Positions 51,802 through 62,085 are shown, counted from the first letter of the stretch. The stretch: DNA of 64,000 bases from Corynebacterium sp. NML98-0116 (GCF_001767255.1 NZ_CP017639.1:357406-421405); one strand, 5' to 3'. Numbers and translations are program-made. Notes: a model not told the origin generated them from the letters alone.

Positions 51802-54318
51802 GTGAAAACTCGAAATGTCCTTGCTGCAGTCTGTACTTTCTCCCTGGTACTAGGGGGTACAGCGCCCGCGTACGCGCACGTTGATGTTCAGCCGAACGGC
51901 AGCGAATGCAAAGCGTTGAAGTCGCAGTTCAAGCGGGGGCAGCAACTGGACATTTCGCGGTTTACGTTCGCGGGTGACCGCAATACGGGCATCCGCAACA
52001 ACACCCTCTACCTTTACGACACCACCGGCCACCGCGCCGACATCCAGCGCGCCGCCGACCTGTGGGTCAAGGCCGTGCGCGACCGAGGTGGATACCTGGA
52101 TATCAAGTTCATCGACCACAAGACGCCCGAGGCCGTCAGCGTGATCGTGGACCCAAGCCTGCGGCCGCTGGGGCGCGTGACCGGCGGCGGGCCGACACTG
52201 ACCGTGCGGATTAGTCCCAGGATGTTTGGGCGCTATGTTGAGGCGAAAAGCCGCATTATGACCATCGCGCACGAAATGGGCCACGCGATGGCACTCGCGC
52301 ACAGCTGCGACGACCTCCTTATGGTCGTCGGAGGCTCCCGTAAACCCGGCCTGGTACCCCAGCCTCTCGACGCCGAAATCCTCATCCAGCGCAACAACCT
52401 GCGCCAGAAGCCGACTCCTACACCGGAGCCTTCGCCTGAGCCTTCGCCTTTGCCACCGGTGGTGACGCCGACGACTTCCGAGCGTCCGAAGCCAAAGCCG
52501 ACGACATCGTCTTCTTCGTCTTCGTCGTCGAGCCAGCCGTCCCTCCCGGACCTGCCACCGTTGCCGATGCCGACGATCCCGAGCGCCCTACCGCTGCCAA
52601 CGACCTCGACGAGCTCGACGACTTCTGAAGCGCCCTCCGTCACTGTGACGATCGCTCCGGAGACCACGCCGTCTACCTCGACGACTGCTACCTCTAAGCC
52701 TTCTACCTCTAAGCCGTCCTCGACGTCTTCGCAGGTACCGAGCACCGACTACATCGTTGCGCCGGAATACGTCGCCCCGCCAAAGCCTTCCACGGTCGAA
52801 GAGGGCGAACGCATCGTCGCCGACGCAGAAGCCACGTTGAAGAAGGCCGAGCAGGCTGAGAAGAACGCTCGGAGTACGAAGGACCGCATCTTGGCGCGCC
52901 TGCACGTGGAGAATGCGGAGCGTGCCCTCGCGGAAGCCAAGGCAAACCTCGGGAAGCTGCGCGAGCAGCTCGCCAGCGAGACCTCAACGACCACGTCCAC
53001 AACGCCTACCACGTCGACCACGTCCGCGCCGCGGACAACCGCGACTACGTCGGTTGCGCCAACTCCGACCACGTCGATTACGTCCGTTACGCCAACTCCG
53101 ACCACGTCGATTACGTCCGTTACGCCAACTCCGACCACGTCGACTACGTCGGTTACGCCAACTCCGACCACGTCGACCACGTCCGCGCCGCGGACAACCA
53201 CTTCGGCGGCCCCGAGCGTGTCGGCAACGCCAACTACGTCTACGACTTCCGCTACGCGGACAACGCCGACGGTGGGGCCGTCGACAAGCGGGGAGACCTC
53301 CACGTCATCGCCTCGTTGCTGCCCGAACTGTGGAGCCACAACACCGCAGTACGAAGCCCCGAGCTACGCGCCCGCAGTGAAACCAAAGAGCGTTGAGGAA
53401 GCCCGCGCGGCGCTGGCGACCGCCAAGCAAGAACACAAAATCGCCGAAGCGCTCATGAAGGTTGTGCGCCGCACCGGTTACGCACCAGAAATCAACAAGG
53501 CGCAAGCCGAGCTTGACCGCACGTTCTTCCGCGTCGTCGAGGCGCAGGAAAACCTGGACGAGCTGCTGGCAAAGGAGCCGACGCCAACAACCACGGACGT
53601 CACTTCTTCTGCTGCGCCATCGTCGGTGACTACTTCGGTCACACCGTCTCCGACCACGTCAGAGGTTTCGACGACCACATCCTCGTCCGCGACCTCGTCC
53701 ACGTCTTCGTCCGCGTCCTCGGAAGCACCGAAAGCGTCCGCGCCGCGGACAACCGAAACGACTACGGCGGAGCCTTCCACGGAGCCTTCGACTTCCGAGG
53801 CGCCGAAGGTGTCCGCGCCGCGGACAACCGAAACGACTACGGCGGAGCCTTCCACGGAGCCTTCGACCTCGGAGGCGCCGAAAGTGTCCGCCCCGCGGAC
53901 AACCCAAACCATCGAACCTTCGACCTCGGAGACGTCGAAAGCGTCCGCTCCGCGGACAACTACGCCAACGACTACGCTGGTTGAGCCCGCACCAGAGTCT
54001 TCAACAACGCTGACTACGACGGCATCCTCTTCGACGACCGAGTCGACTACCACGTCCGAGTCGACTACCACGTCCGAGTCCGCCGCGCGGACAACTGAGG
54101 AAGTCCCAGAGCCGGAGGTGGGGACGTCGACAAGTGAGCCGGCACCCGAGCCGAGCGTTCCGGCGCCTGCGACCTGCGCGAAGGATGGTTCTTCAAGTGG
54201 ATCCTCCGAGAATTGCGAAGGCAGCTCGAAGGGCGGCATCATCGCGGCGATCCTGGTGCCGCTGCTTGCGCTGCTGGGCGCGGCGGCGTTCTGGGCGAAA
54301 GATCACCTCAAGTTCTAG
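51802..54318 (+). CDS. Secreted metalloprotease-like protein with Ser/Thr-rich stalk and C-terminal anchor
   Basis: 838 aa, GTG start 9 bp after the previous stop. A signal peptide (to about residue 26) and a small catalytic-type domain of about 170 residues with HEMGHAMALAH (H157, E158, H161, H167) and M174 as a possible Met-turn; this is a metzincin-like zinc site, closest in pattern to snapalysin-type proteases. The rest (about 200-800) is Pro/Ser/Thr-rich with short repeats, broken by two charged helical segments (EEGERIVADAEATLKKAEQAEKNA; VEEARAALATAKQEHKIAEAL). It ends in a membrane helix and KDHLKF, with no LPxTG. Probably a wall-spanning, glycosylatable surface protease; activity is inferred. 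Confidence 0.75.
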   Translation: MKTRNVLAAVCTFSLVLGGTAPAYAHVDVQPNGSECKALKSQFKRGQQLDISRFTFAGDRNTGIRNNTLYLYDTTGHRADIQRAADLWVKAVRDRGGYLDIKFIDHKTPEAVSVIVDPSLRPLGRVTGGGPTLTVRISPRMFGRYVEAKSRIMTIAHEMGHAMALAHSCDDLLMVVGGSRKPGLVPQPLDAEILIQRNNLRQKPTPTPEPSPEPSPLPPVVTPTTSERPKPKPTTSSSSSSSSSQPSLPDLPPLPMPTIPSALPLPTTSTSSTTSEAPSVTVTIAPETTPSTSTTATSKPSTSKPSSTSSQVPSTDYIVAPEYVAPPKPSTVEEGERIVADAEATLKKAEQAEKNARSTKDRILARLHVENAERALAEAKANLGKLREQLASETSTTTSTTPTTSTTSAPRTTATTSVAPTPTTSITSVTPTPTTSITSVTPTPTTSTTSVTPTPTTSTTSAPRTTTSAAPSVSATPTTSTTSATRTTPTVGPSTSGETSTSSPRCCPNCGATTPQYEAPSYAPAVKPKSVEEARAALATAKQEHKIAEALMKVVRRTGYAPEINKAQAELDRTFFRVVEAQENLDELLAKEPTPTTTDVTSSAAPSSVTTSVTPSPTTSEVSTTTSSSATSSTSSSASSEAPKASAPRTTETTTAEPSTEPSTSEAPKVSAPRTTETTTAEPSTEPSTSEAPKVSAPRTTQTIEPSTSETSKASAPRTTTPTTTLVEPAPESSTTLTTTASSSTTESTTTSESTTTSESAARTTEEVPEPEVGTSTSEPAPEPSVPAPATCAKDGSSSGSSENCEGSSKGGIIAAILVPLLALLGAAAFWAKDHLKF
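53059..53190 (+). repeat. Tandem repeat, 4 x 33 bp, in the surface protease gene
   Basis: Units start at 53059, 53092, 53125 and 53158 and encode PTPTTSITSVT and close variants. The length of 33 bp keeps the reading frame, so copy number can change without disrupting the protein. Confidence 0.85.
53725..53949 (+). repeat. Tandem repeat, 75-bp units, in the surface protease gene
   Basis: Units start at 53725, 53800 and 53875 (third partly diverged), encoding APKASAPRTTETTTAEPS plus TEPSTSE. In-frame, close to identical between the first two units. Confidence 0.85.
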
Positions 54319-54346
54319 ACGCTCGTGGTGTGCAGATTGGGCAGCC

Positions 54347-54436
54347 AGTGACAAAGGACGCAACCCTGCAAAAGCGCATCCTTATTTCCGCTGGTAGGAA
54401 AAGGGCTGGATGTATTGGGTTGCGTGTTTTGTCACT
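54347..54436. repeat. Inverted repeat, family B (copy 2)
   Basis: AGTGACAAAGGACGCAACCC (54347-54366) against GGGTTGCGTGTTTTGTCACT (54417-54436), 18 of 20 paired. The same arm core (AAAGGACGCAACC) as 165-245; the interior differs. Confidence 0.75.
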
Positions 54437-54499
54437 CAGGCCGACTCGGGCCTGCTGAGCCGACGCCAAAACCAGGAATTTGGTAGAGGCCCAAGCAAA

Positions 54500-54530
54500 A
54501 AGCCGCCCAGGTACAACCCAGGCGGCAAAC
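54500..54530 (-). terminator. Rho-independent terminator of ppa
   Basis: On the minus strand GCCGCCTGGG - TTGTA - CCTGGGCGGC is followed by TTTTTGC, 17 bp after the ppa stop. Confidence 0.85.
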
Positions 54531-54546
54531 ACTTAGAAGCAGCGAC

Positions 54547-55023
54547 CTACTTCTTGTAGTTGTCGATGGAGGCCTGCAGGATCTTCTCAGCCTCTGCCTT
54601 GTTGCCCCAGCCGGAGCCGGAAACTTCCTTGTTCGGCTCGAGATCCTTGTAGTGGACGAAGAAGTGCTCGATTTCGTCTTTGAGGAACTGGGAGACGTCG
54701 TCGATGTCCTGGTAGTGGTCGTAGCGGACGTCGTCGATGACGCAGAGGAGTTTGTCGTCGCCGCCGGCTTCGTCGGTCATCTTGAAGACGCCGATTGGGC
54801 GTGCCTTGACGATGACGCCTGGGAAGACGGACTCAGGGAGGATGACGAGGGCGTCCATTGGGTCGCCGTCGTCGGCGAGGGTTTCGTCGATGAAGCCGTA
54901 GTCGAGTGGGTAGGCCATCGGGGTGAACAGGTGGCGGTCGAGGTAGACCTTGCCTGTTTCGTGGTCGAGTTCGTACTTGTTGCGGGAACCCTTGGGGATT
55001 TCGATGGTGACTTCGACAGCCAT
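54547..55023 (-). CDS. ppa: Inorganic pyrophosphatase
   Basis: 158-aa family I soluble pyrophosphatase that hydrolyses PPi to two phosphates, pulling biosynthetic reactions forward. Signature residues are [12 protein letters not shown] near the start, and [20 protein letters not shown] with the Asp cluster that binds Mg2+. ATG 55023 ([13 protein letters not shown]) follows a GGAG-type ribosome site. It is divergent from dacB across a 90-bp gap holding a palindrome. Confidence 0.96.
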   Translation of the reverse strand: MAVEVTIEIPKGSRNKYELDHETGKVYLDRHLFTPMAYPLDYGFIDETLADDGDPMDALVILPESVFPGVIVKARPIGVFKMTDEAGGDDKLLCVIDDVRYDHYQDIDDVSQFLKDEIEHFFVHYKDLEPNKEVSGSGWGNKAEAEKILQASIDNYKK

Positions 55024-55046
55024 GTGCGCTCCTTTTGTAGTCGCGT

Positions 55047-55067
55047 TGATAATACCGGTACTTATCA
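55047..55067. promoter_or_regulatory. Palindrome between ppa and dacB, candidate operator
   Basis: TGATAA (55047-55052) and TTATCA (55062-55067) flank TACCGGTAC. On the minus strand it overlaps a TATTAT -10-like sequence for ppa. The symmetry suggests a dimeric regulator; none is identified. Confidence 0.45.
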
Positions 55068-55112
55068 TACGGGGCTGCGTCGCCGTGTGGGTTTGGGCTA
55101 CGCTTATGCGCC

Positions 55113-56375
55113 GTGAAGCTTTGGACTTGGATTGTTGGCGGGGTTGCGTTGGTCGCGGTGGGTGGCGCGGCTGGCTTCGGTGTGGCGGCGCAGCAGGAGT
55201 TGGCGCGCATTGAACACGCCCCGGCGTATCAGTTGCCGCAGGCGGAGCCGGTGTTGGTGCCGGCGGTGCCACGCCCGGTGGATGTCCAGGCGCTGCAGGC
55301 GCGTCTGGCGGAGCTTGCGGAGGACCCTGCGTTGGGCACGTTCCACGCGCGCGTGTCGGACGGTTCGACGGGTGAGGTGCTGTTTGATCGGTTGGCGGGG
55401 GAGGCGTTGCGCCCGGCGTCGACGACGAAGATTCTGACGGCCGCGGCGGCGGTGTTGGAGTTGGGGGCGGATGACAGGATCGAGACGCAGGTGGTGAGTG
55501 GGGAGCAGCCGGGCTCGGTCGTGATCAAGGCGAATGGTGACGTGTGGCTGGACGCGGAGGCCATCGACCAGCTCGCCGAGCAGCTCAAAAACCAGCAGGT
55601 TACCGCCGTCTTCATCGACACGAAGGCGTGGGAGGGCCAGCCGACCATGATGCCGGGCTGGGACCCCGTGGACATCGATGGCGGCTTCGTCGCGCCCCTG
55701 GAGCCGGCGATGCTCTCGGGCGGTCGCCTGAACGGGGAGACCGAGGGGGACGTGCCGCGCTCGCATACTCCGGCGTTGGATGTGGCGCAGGCGCTCGCGG
55801 ACCGCGTGGGTGCGCAGACGGTCGGCATTGGTCCGGCGCCCGCGGAGGCGGAGACGCTGGCAAGCGTGGAGTCGCCGGACCTGGTGCAGCGCCTGTACAT
55901 GATGATGAAGGAGTCCGACAACGTCTACGCGGAGGCGATCGGCAGAGAGGTGGCGGCCCACGTAGGTATCGACGCCCCCTCCGCCACCCTGCACGTCCTG
56001 GCTGAGCACGGCTTTGACTCGGGCGGCATCACGCTGGTGGACAGCTCTGGCCTGTCGGTGGACAACCGGATCACCCCGCGCATGTTGGACAGCATTCTCA
56101 GCGACGCCACCCAACACGAGCTGCTACGCCCGATGCTGGACGCGCTGCCGATTGCGGCCGGCGACGGCACCCTGGCCACCCGCTACGGGGGCCTGGCCGG
56201 GCGCGGCTGGGTCCGCGCGAAGACGGGCACCCTGGACGAGACGTCCGGGCTGGCGGGCACGGTGACTGCGGAAAGCGGCAACGTGTACACCTTCGCGCTG
56301 CTCTCGAACGATTCGGACATTCTGGAGGCACGACGGGCGATGGACACGTTCGCTTCGGCGCTGCGGGAGTTCTAG
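55113..56375 (+). CDS. dacB: D-alanyl-D-alanine carboxypeptidase/endopeptidase (PBP4, DacB)
   Basis: 420-aa penicillin-binding protein that trims or cleaves peptidoglycan cross-links. An N-terminal signal anchor ([21 protein letters not shown]) precedes the S13-type catalytic set: STTK (103-106), SDN (268-270) and KTG (370-372). GTG 55113 is the start; a TACGCT box 8 nt upstream suggests a leaderless message. It starts the conserved dacB-tilS-hpt-ftsH-fol gene run. Confidence 0.93.
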   Translation: MKLWTWIVGGVALVAVGGAAGFGVAAQQELARIEHAPAYQLPQAEPVLVPAVPRPVDVQALQARLAELAEDPALGTFHARVSDGSTGEVLFDRLAGEALRPASTTKILTAAAAVLELGADDRIETQVVSGEQPGSVVIKANGDVWLDAEAIDQLAEQLKNQQVTAVFIDTKAWEGQPTMMPGWDPVDIDGGFVAPLEPAMLSGGRLNGETEGDVPRSHTPALDVAQALADRVGAQTVGIGPAPAEAETLASVESPDLVQRLYMMMKESDNVYAEAIGREVAAHVGIDAPSATLHVLAEHGFDSGGITLVDSSGLSVDNRITPRMLDSILSDATQHELLRPMLDALPIAAGDGTLATRYGGLAGRGWVRAKTGTLDETSGLAGTVTAESGNVYTFALLSNDSDILEARRAMDTFASALREF

Positions 56376-56377
56376 CC

Positions 56378-57283
56378 ATGGAGCCGTTCTGGCCCCGGCG
56401 CAGCCCCCACTTTTTGGCGTGTCGGCGCGCAGTGCGCGGGTGGACGGAGCCTGCGGTAATTGGGCTGTCGGGCGGGGCGGACTCGTTGGCGCTGGTAGCG
56501 GCGGCCGCAGCGGAACGCTTGGACGTGACGGCGCTGGTGGTGGACCACGGGCTGCAGGAGGGATCGGCGGAGGTGGCCAGGCGCGCGGCGGAGCAGGCGC
56601 GGAACTTTGGGGTGCCCGCGGAAATCGCGACCATCCAAATCACACGCACAGGTAAGGGCACGGAGGCCGACGCCCGCCAGGCCCGCTACGCGGCCTTGTT
56701 CGAGCACGCCGGCCCCGACCGGGATGTGTGGACGGCCCACACCGCGGACGACCAGGCCGAAACGCTGCTGCTCGGGGCGCTGCGCGGCAACCCGGCGGGG
56801 ATGGCGCCGCGCGCGGGTCGACTGGTTCGCCCGTTGCTGGGTGTCCGCCGCGCGGACACCGCGGGCGCCTGCGCCGAACTGGGCGTCGCACCCTGGCAGG
56901 ACCCGATGAACAAGGACGAGCGGTACCGGCGTGTGGCGCTGCGCACCCGGGTGATTCCGCTGCTGGAGGAGATCGTCGGTGGGGAGGTGGTCCCGGCGTT
57001 GGCGGGCACGGCGGACCGGATCGCGCAAGCCGCAGCGCAGCTGCAACGCATCACCCCGGCCCCGAACGCCGAAACGCTGGATTGCGCGGAGCTTGCAACA
57101 CTGCCGCCGGTGGTGAGGAGGGCGGTGTTGGCGGAGTGGGTCGTCGAAAAGCGGGGGGAGGTCAAAGGTGCCCACCTTGCGGCGATTGAAGCCCTGGTGA
57201 CGAACTGGCGGGGGCAAGGTGCGGTGCAGCTCGGCGGGGGAGTGCGGGTGGAGCGGCGCGACGGAACGCTCGTGTTCGTCTAA
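56378..57283 (+). CDS. tilS: tRNA(Ile)-lysidine synthase
   Basis: 301-aa PP-loop ATPase that converts C34 of the CAU-anticodon tRNA-Ile to lysidine, letting it read AUA. The P-loop SGGADS is at 31-36; the middle DDQAETLLLGALRGN and LLGVRRADT are family hallmarks. It starts 2 bp after dacB. It has only a short C-terminal region, typical of the shorter actinobacterial form. Confidence 0.94.
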   Translation: MEPFWPRRSPHFLACRRAVRGWTEPAVIGLSGGADSLALVAAAAAERLDVTALVVDHGLQEGSAEVARRAAEQARNFGVPAEIATIQITRTGKGTEADARQARYAALFEHAGPDRDVWTAHTADDQAETLLLGALRGNPAGMAPRAGRLVRPLLGVRRADTAGACAELGVAPWQDPMNKDERYRRVALRTRVIPLLEEIVGGEVVPALAGTADRIAQAAAQLQRITPAPNAETLDCAELATLPPVVRRAVLAEWVVEKRGEVKGAHLAAIEALVTNWRGQGAVQLGGGVRVERRDGTLVFV

Positions 57284-57362
57284 ATGGTTGTCCAAGGTGA
57301 CGTGAAAGTGGCAAGATGATGAACTGATGCCAAACCGAGACGGTCTTGAGAAAGGGCACCCG

Positions 57363-57971
57363 ATGACCGAGCTGTATGACAAGAAGGATTTCAACGTTGC
57401 GCCACACCGCTACGGAGACGACGTAGAGGCGGTGTTGATCCCCGAGGAAGACCTGCAGCGGCGCATCCAAGAGCTGGCTGACATGGTCTCCGAGAAGTAC
57501 CGCGACTCCGAGCAGGACCTGGTGCTCGTGTGCGTGCTCAAGGGCGCTGTGTTCTTCTTGACGGACTTCGCCCGCAAGCTCTCCATCCCGTGCGAGATGG
57601 AGTTCATGGCGGTGTCCTCCTACGGCAGCTCCACCACGTCGTCGGGCGTGGTCCGCATTCTGAAGGACCTGGACAAGGAGATCGAAGGCCGCGACGTGCT
57701 CGTGGTCGAGGACATCATTGACTCCGGCCTGACCCTGTCGTGGCTGCTGAAGAACCTGTCGGGACGTAACCCGAAGAGCCTCGAGGTGATCACGCTGCTG
57801 CGTAAGCCTGAGGTGCAGAAGGCCAAGATTGATCTTCTCGACGTCGGCTTCGACATCCCCAACGAGTTCGTCATCGGCTACGGCCTGGACTACGCCGAGC
57901 GTTACCGCGACCTGCCGTACGTGGGCACGTTGCACCCTCGCGTCTACTCCGACGCGCCTGAGGACATCTAA
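57363..57971 (+). CDS. hpt: Hypoxanthine phosphoribosyltransferase
   Basis: About 202 aa; purine salvage enzyme making IMP/GMP from hypoxanthine/guanine and PRPP. The PRPP motif [14 protein letters not shown] and the loop sequence [12 protein letters not shown] and [10 protein letters not shown] are intact. ATG 57363 ([10 protein letters not shown]) is chosen because GAGAAAGG lies 8-9 nt upstream; an ATG at 57327 would add 12 residues without family support. Confidence 0.95.
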   Translation: MTELYDKKDFNVAPHRYGDDVEAVLIPEEDLQRRIQELADMVSEKYRDSEQDLVLVCVLKGAVFFLTDFARKLSIPCEMEFMAVSSYGSSTTSSGVVRILKDLDKEIEGRDVLVVEDIIDSGLTLSWLLKNLSGRNPKSLEVITLLRKPEVQKAKIDLLDVGFDIPNEFVIGYGLDYAERYRDLPYVGTLHPRVYSDAPEDI

Positions 57972-57989
57972 TACACACAGAAGAGCTGT

Positions 57990-60296
57990 ATGACCAAGAA
58001 TAAAAACGTGTTGCGGTGGGGCCTGATCGGCGCCACCGTGCTTATTGTTTTGTACCTGCTCACCCTCATCGGGGACGACACCCGCGGCTACCAGCGCGTG
58101 GACACGTCGATCGCGATGGAGCAGTTGCAGAACAAGAACGCCAAGGAAGTCCAGATCGACGACCGCGAGCAGCGCGTCCGCATTGACCTGCGGGAGCCGA
58201 TCAAGGTTGAAGAGCGCGAGGGCGTCGAGCAGATCAGCGCTCAGTACCCGGCCCGTACGACGCCGGAGATCTTCGGCGCGGTGAAGGAAGCCGCGCCAGA
58301 CAAGTACAAGACGAACGTGACGCAGGAGTCCTTCCTGATGTCGATGCTCGGCTTCATGCTGCCGATGGTGCTGATCTTCGGCCTGCTGTTCTTCTTCATG
58401 TACCGCATGCAGGCCGGGGGCGGCATGTTCGGGATTGGGTCGTCGAAGGCGAAGCAGCTGTCGAAGGACAATCCGACGAACACTTTCGCGGACGTCGCGG
58501 GTGCGGACGAGGCCGTCGATGAGCTGCAGGAGGTCGTGGACTTCCTCATTGACCCGAAGATTTACGAGTCGCTCGGCGCGAAGATCCCGCGCGGCGTGCT
58601 GCTGTACGGCCCGCCCGGCACGGGTAAGACGCTGCTCGCGCGCGCCGTCGCTGGTGAGGCCGGGGTGCCGTTCTACACCATCTCCGGCTCCGACTTCGTG
58701 GAGATGTTCGTCGGTGTGGGCGCCTCCCGCGTGCGCGACCTGTTCAAGCAGGCACGCGAGAACTCGCCCTGCATCATCTTTATCGACGAGATTGACGCCG
58801 TCGGCCGCCAGCGCGGCTCCGGCATGGGCGGCGGCCACGACGAGCGCGAGCAAACCCTCAACCAGTTGCTGGTTGAGATGGACGGCTTCGGCGACCGCGA
58901 AGGCGTGATCCTGATCGCGGCAACGAACCGCCCGGATATCCTGGACCCGGCGCTGCTGCGCCCGGGCCGCTTCGATCGTCAGATCCCGGTGACCAACCCG
59001 GACATCGCGGGCCGCGCCCAGATCCTGAAGGTGCACGCGAAGGGCAAGCCGTTGTCCAAGGATGTGGACCTGGATGCGCTGGCGAAGCGCACCGCCGGCA
59101 TGAGCGGTGCGGACCTGGCCAACGTGCTCAACGAGGCCGCGCTGCTCACCGCCCGTATCGGCGGCAACGTGATCACCCCAGACGCGCTGGAGGAGGCCAC
59201 GGACCGCGTGATCGGCGGGCCGCGCCGCTCCTCGAAGGTGATTTCGGAGAAGGAGAAGAAGGTCACCGCCTACCACGAGGGCGGGCACACGCTCGCGGCG
59301 TGGGCGCTGAAAGACATCGAGCGCGTCTACAAAGTCACGATCCTTGCCCGCGGCCGCACTGGCGGGTTCGCCATGACGGCCGACGAGGACGACAAGGGCA
59401 TGTACAACCGCGACGAGCTCTTCGCCCAGCTCGTCTTCGCCATGGGTGGGCGCTCCGCGGAGGAGCTCGTCTTTGGCGAGCCGACCACGGGTGCCTCCAA
59501 CGACATCGAGCAGGCCACCAAGATCGCGCGCGCGATGGTCACCGAGTACGGCATGACCTCGGAGCTCGGCACGGTGAAGTACGGCCAGGCCCAAGGTGAC
59601 GCGTTCTCCGGCATGGGGGCGGGTGCCAAGATGGAGTCCTCGCCGGAGGTCGCGGCCACGATCGATAGGGAGGTTCACAGGCTTATCGACGCCGCCCACG
59701 CCACCGCCTACGGCATCCTGGAGCAGTACCGCGACCAGCTCGACACCATGGTGTCCAAGCTGCTGGAGAAGGAAACGCTGCGCCGCCAAGACCTCGAAGC
59801 GCTCCTCGAGGGCGTAGAGCCGCACCGGCCGGAGCTGCCCGCCTACGACATCCGCTTCGGCCGCCAGATCGGCCGCGAGCCCGTCAAGACCCCGGTCGAG
59901 CTTGCCGAAGAGCGTGGCGAGGAGCCGCCGAAGCGCTTCTCCATCCTTGAGGCGTCGCGTGAGACGCGGGAGCGGCGTCGAAAAGAACGGGAGAAGGAGC
60001 ACGGCGCTCCGCTGCCACCGCCGCCTGCGGGAGGTACCCCGACCTACGGCGGGCCGAAGCCGCCGAACGACTGGACGTACCCGGGCGCGCCGAAGGCGAA
60101 ACCTGAGCCCGCGCCAGCGCCTGAGCCTGCGCCGAAGCCTGAGCCGGATACGCACCCGGGCATGGACAACTACCGCCCGGACGAGGAGATCGGGTTCCGC
60201 CTGCCGGAGCACGAGCGGCCCGACCGGCCCGACCGACCGTCAGAGGAAGAAACCAAACAGCTGCCACGACACAGGAGCAACGAGGATGACCAGTAA
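57990..60296 (+). CDS. ftsH: ATP-dependent zinc metalloprotease FtsH
   Basis: 768-aa membrane AAA+ protease that degrades membrane and regulatory proteins. Two membrane helices (about 9-27 and 118-138) flank a periplasmic-side domain; then the AAA module with Walker A GPPGTGKT (207-214), Walker B IIFIDE (262-267) and SRH ATNRPD...RPGRFDR; then the zinc site HEGGH (429-433). A Pro/Glu/Arg-rich C-terminal tail of over 100 residues (from about 655) is typical of actinobacterial FtsH. The last 11 bp overlap folE. Confidence 0.96.
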   Translation: MTKNKNVLRWGLIGATVLIVLYLLTLIGDDTRGYQRVDTSIAMEQLQNKNAKEVQIDDREQRVRIDLREPIKVEEREGVEQISAQYPARTTPEIFGAVKEAAPDKYKTNVTQESFLMSMLGFMLPMVLIFGLLFFFMYRMQAGGGMFGIGSSKAKQLSKDNPTNTFADVAGADEAVDELQEVVDFLIDPKIYESLGAKIPRGVLLYGPPGTGKTLLARAVAGEAGVPFYTISGSDFVEMFVGVGASRVRDLFKQARENSPCIIFIDEIDAVGRQRGSGMGGGHDEREQTLNQLLVEMDGFGDREGVILIAATNRPDILDPALLRPGRFDRQIPVTNPDIAGRAQILKVHAKGKPLSKDVDLDALAKRTAGMSGADLANVLNEAALLTARIGGNVITPDALEEATDRVIGGPRRSSKVISEKEKKVTAYHEGGHTLAAWALKDIERVYKVTILARGRTGGFAMTADEDDKGMYNRDELFAQLVFAMGGRSAEELVFGEPTTGASNDIEQATKIARAMVTEYGMTSELGTVKYGQAQGDAFSGMGAGAKMESSPEVAATIDREVHRLIDAAHATAYGILEQYRDQLDTMVSKLLEKETLRRQDLEALLEGVEPHRPELPAYDIRFGRQIGREPVKTPVELAEERGEEPPKRFSILEASRETRERRRKEREKEHGAPLPPPPAGGTPTYGGPKPPNDWTYPGAPKAKPEPAPAPEPAPKPEPDTHPGMDNYRPDEEIGFRLPEHERPDRPDRPSEEETKQLPRHRSNEDDQ

Positions 60297-60858
60297 GTTC
60301 GACCGCGCCCGCGCCGAAGCCGCGGTGCGCGAACTCCTCATCGCAGTCGGCGAAGACCCGGACCGCGAGGGGCTGAAGGAAACCCCGGCGCGGGTTGCGA
60401 AGGCGTACGAGGAAGTGTTCGCGGGGCTGCACCAGGACCCGACCGCTGTGCTGGAGAAGACGTTCGCGGAGGACTACCGGGAGCTCGTGCTGGTGCGCGA
60501 CATCCCGGTGTACTCCACGTGTGAGCACCACCTGGTGCCATTCTTTGGCAAGGCGCACGTCGGCTACATCCCGGGCAAGGAAGGCAAGGTCACGGGCCTG
60601 TCGAAGCTCGCCCGCCTGGCCGATATGTACGCGAAGCGGCCACAGGTGCAGGAGCGGTTGACGGCGCAGATTGCGGACGCGATCGTCGATAAGCTGGGGG
60701 CTTCCGCCGTGATTGTGGTGCTGGAATGTGAGCACCTGTGCATGGCGATGCGGGGCATCCGCAAGCCTGGTGCCGTGACGACGACCTCCGCGGTGCGCGG
60801 CGGCTTCCAGAAGAACGCCGCCTCCCGGGCCGAGGTCTTGAGCCTGATAAGGAGCTAA
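60286..60858 (+). CDS. folE: GTP cyclohydrolase I
   Basis: 190-aa first enzyme of folate synthesis, turning GTP into dihydroneopterin triphosphate. The zinc ligands are visible: C79 and H82 in [11 protein letters not shown] and C152 in [13 protein letters not shown] 60286 has RBS CAGGAGCAACGAGG and overlaps the ftsH stop, so it is translationally coupled to the protease gene. The frame is open further upstream, but only as an out-of-frame reading of ftsH. Confidence 0.95.
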   Translation: MTSKFDRARAEAAVRELLIAVGEDPDREGLKETPARVAKAYEEVFAGLHQDPTAVLEKTFAEDYRELVLVRDIPVYSTCEHHLVPFFGKAHVGYIPGKEGKVTGLSKLARLADMYAKRPQVQERLTAQIADAIVDKLGASAVIVVLECEHLCMAMRGIRKPGAVTTTSAVRGGFQKNAASRAEVLSLIRS

Positions 60859-60860
60859 CA

Positions 60861-61712
60861 ATGGTCAGTGTGCAGGATCTCACCGCGCCGGGGCGCACGA
60901 CGGTGATGGGCATCGTCAACGTCACGGAAGATTCGTTTTCGGACGGCGGGAAGTGGCTCGCGGTTGACGACGCCCTCTCGCACGCCCACGAGCTGGTCCG
61001 CCTGGGCGCGGACATCATCGACGTGGGTGCGGAGTCGACCAGGCCGGGCGCGACGCGTGTGCCCGCCGAGGTCGAGGTGGCGCGCGTGGCCCCGGTGATC
61101 CGGGCCCTTCACGAGGACGGCATCCGCACCTCCGTGGACACGATGCGCGCCGCCACCGCGGAGGCCGCCGCCGAGGCCGGCGTGGACCTCATCAATGACG
61201 TTTCCGGCGGGCTCGCGGACCCGGACATGTACGCCACGATGGCGCGCACGGATCTGCCGGTGTGCCTGATGCACTGGCGTGCCCAGCAGTTCGTGAACGC
61301 CTCCGGTGCCGCCGACCACGGCGGGGACGTGGTGGCTGACGTGCTCGGCCTCTTCGACGAGCTGGTTGCCAACGCCACGGCCGCCGGGGTGCGCCCCGAG
61401 CAGATCACGCTGGACCCGGGCCTCGGCTTTGCCAAGACTCCGCAGGAGAACTGGCAGCTGCTCCAGGCGCTGCCCGCGCTGATGGACTGCGGCTACCCGC
61501 TGCTAGTGGGCGCCAGCCGTAAGCGCTTCCTCACCGGGGTGCGCGCCGCCCGCGGGCTCGAGCACGGACCTATTGACGCCGACCCAGCCACCGCCGCCGT
61601 CACCGCCCTGTGCGCTCAGGCTGGCGCCTGGTGCGTGCGTGTGCACGAGGTGGCCGTTTCCCGCGACGCCGTGGACGTGGCCGCCGCGTGGAAGGCGGGC
61701 AACCTTGGCTGA
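60861..61712 (+). CDS. folP: Dihydropteroate synthase
   Basis: 283-aa enzyme joining pterin pyrophosphate and p-aminobenzoate; the sulfonamide target. TIM-barrel motifs: MGIVNVTEDSFSDGG, IDVGAESTRPGA, LINDVSGG, LMHWR and LVGASRKRFL. RBS AAGGAG before ATG 60861, 2 bp after folE. LMHWR replaces the more usual LMHM(R/K), as in many actinobacteria. Confidence 0.95.
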   Translation: MVSVQDLTAPGRTTVMGIVNVTEDSFSDGGKWLAVDDALSHAHELVRLGADIIDVGAESTRPGATRVPAEVEVARVAPVIRALHEDGIRTSVDTMRAATAEAAAEAGVDLINDVSGGLADPDMYATMARTDLPVCLMHWRAQQFVNASGAADHGGDVVADVLGLFDELVANATAAGVRPEQITLDPGLGFAKTPQENWQLLQALPALMDCGYPLLVGASRKRFLTGVRAARGLEHGPIDADPATAAVTALCAQAGAWCVRVHEVAVSRDAVDVAAAWKAGNLG

Positions 61713-62085
61713 CCGCATTGAGCTCAAGGGCCTGTCCGTCTACGCACACCACGGGGTGCTGCCGCACGAGCGCGAGCACGGGCAGCGCTTCCTGCTGGAC
61801 ATCACCTGCTGGCTCGACTTCGCAGGCGCCGCCGCCACCGACGACCTGACCCAGACGATGAACTACGCGGAGCTAGCCCAGCTGGCCAGCGACATCGCCT
61901 CGGGCACGCCGCGCCAGCTCATCGAGACGGTGGCCACCGAGATCGCCGAGGCCGCCATGGAGCGCTTCGACATCCTGCACGCGGTTGAGGTCACGCTGCA
62001 CAAGCCGCACGCGCCGATCCCGCTTCCCTTCGAGGACGTCGCCGTGGTGGCACGCCGCTCCCGCAAACGGATGGGGGCCCGCTGA
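61705..62085 (+). CDS. folB: Dihydroneopterin aldolase
   Basis: 126-aa aldolase that makes hydroxymethyl-dihydropterin. Family signature DRIELKGLSVYAHHGVLPHEREHGQRFLLDI with catalytic-type residues in AHHGVLPHE and later MNYAELA and LIETVATEIA. TTG 61705 is the only start that gives this N-terminus; it overlaps folP by 8 bp and its stop overlaps folK by one base. Confidence 0.93.
   Translation: MADRIELKGLSVYAHHGVLPHEREHGQRFLLDITCWLDFAGAAATDDLTQTMNYAELAQLASDIASGTPRQLIETVATEIAEAAMERFDILHAVEVTLHKPHAPIPLPFEDVAVVARRSRKRMGAR

Noticed and set aside
53059..53190. Possible CRISPR array (regular ~33-bp repeats)
   Set aside because: Repeats are contiguous without spacers, encode a Thr/Pro peptide in frame, and no cas gene is present.
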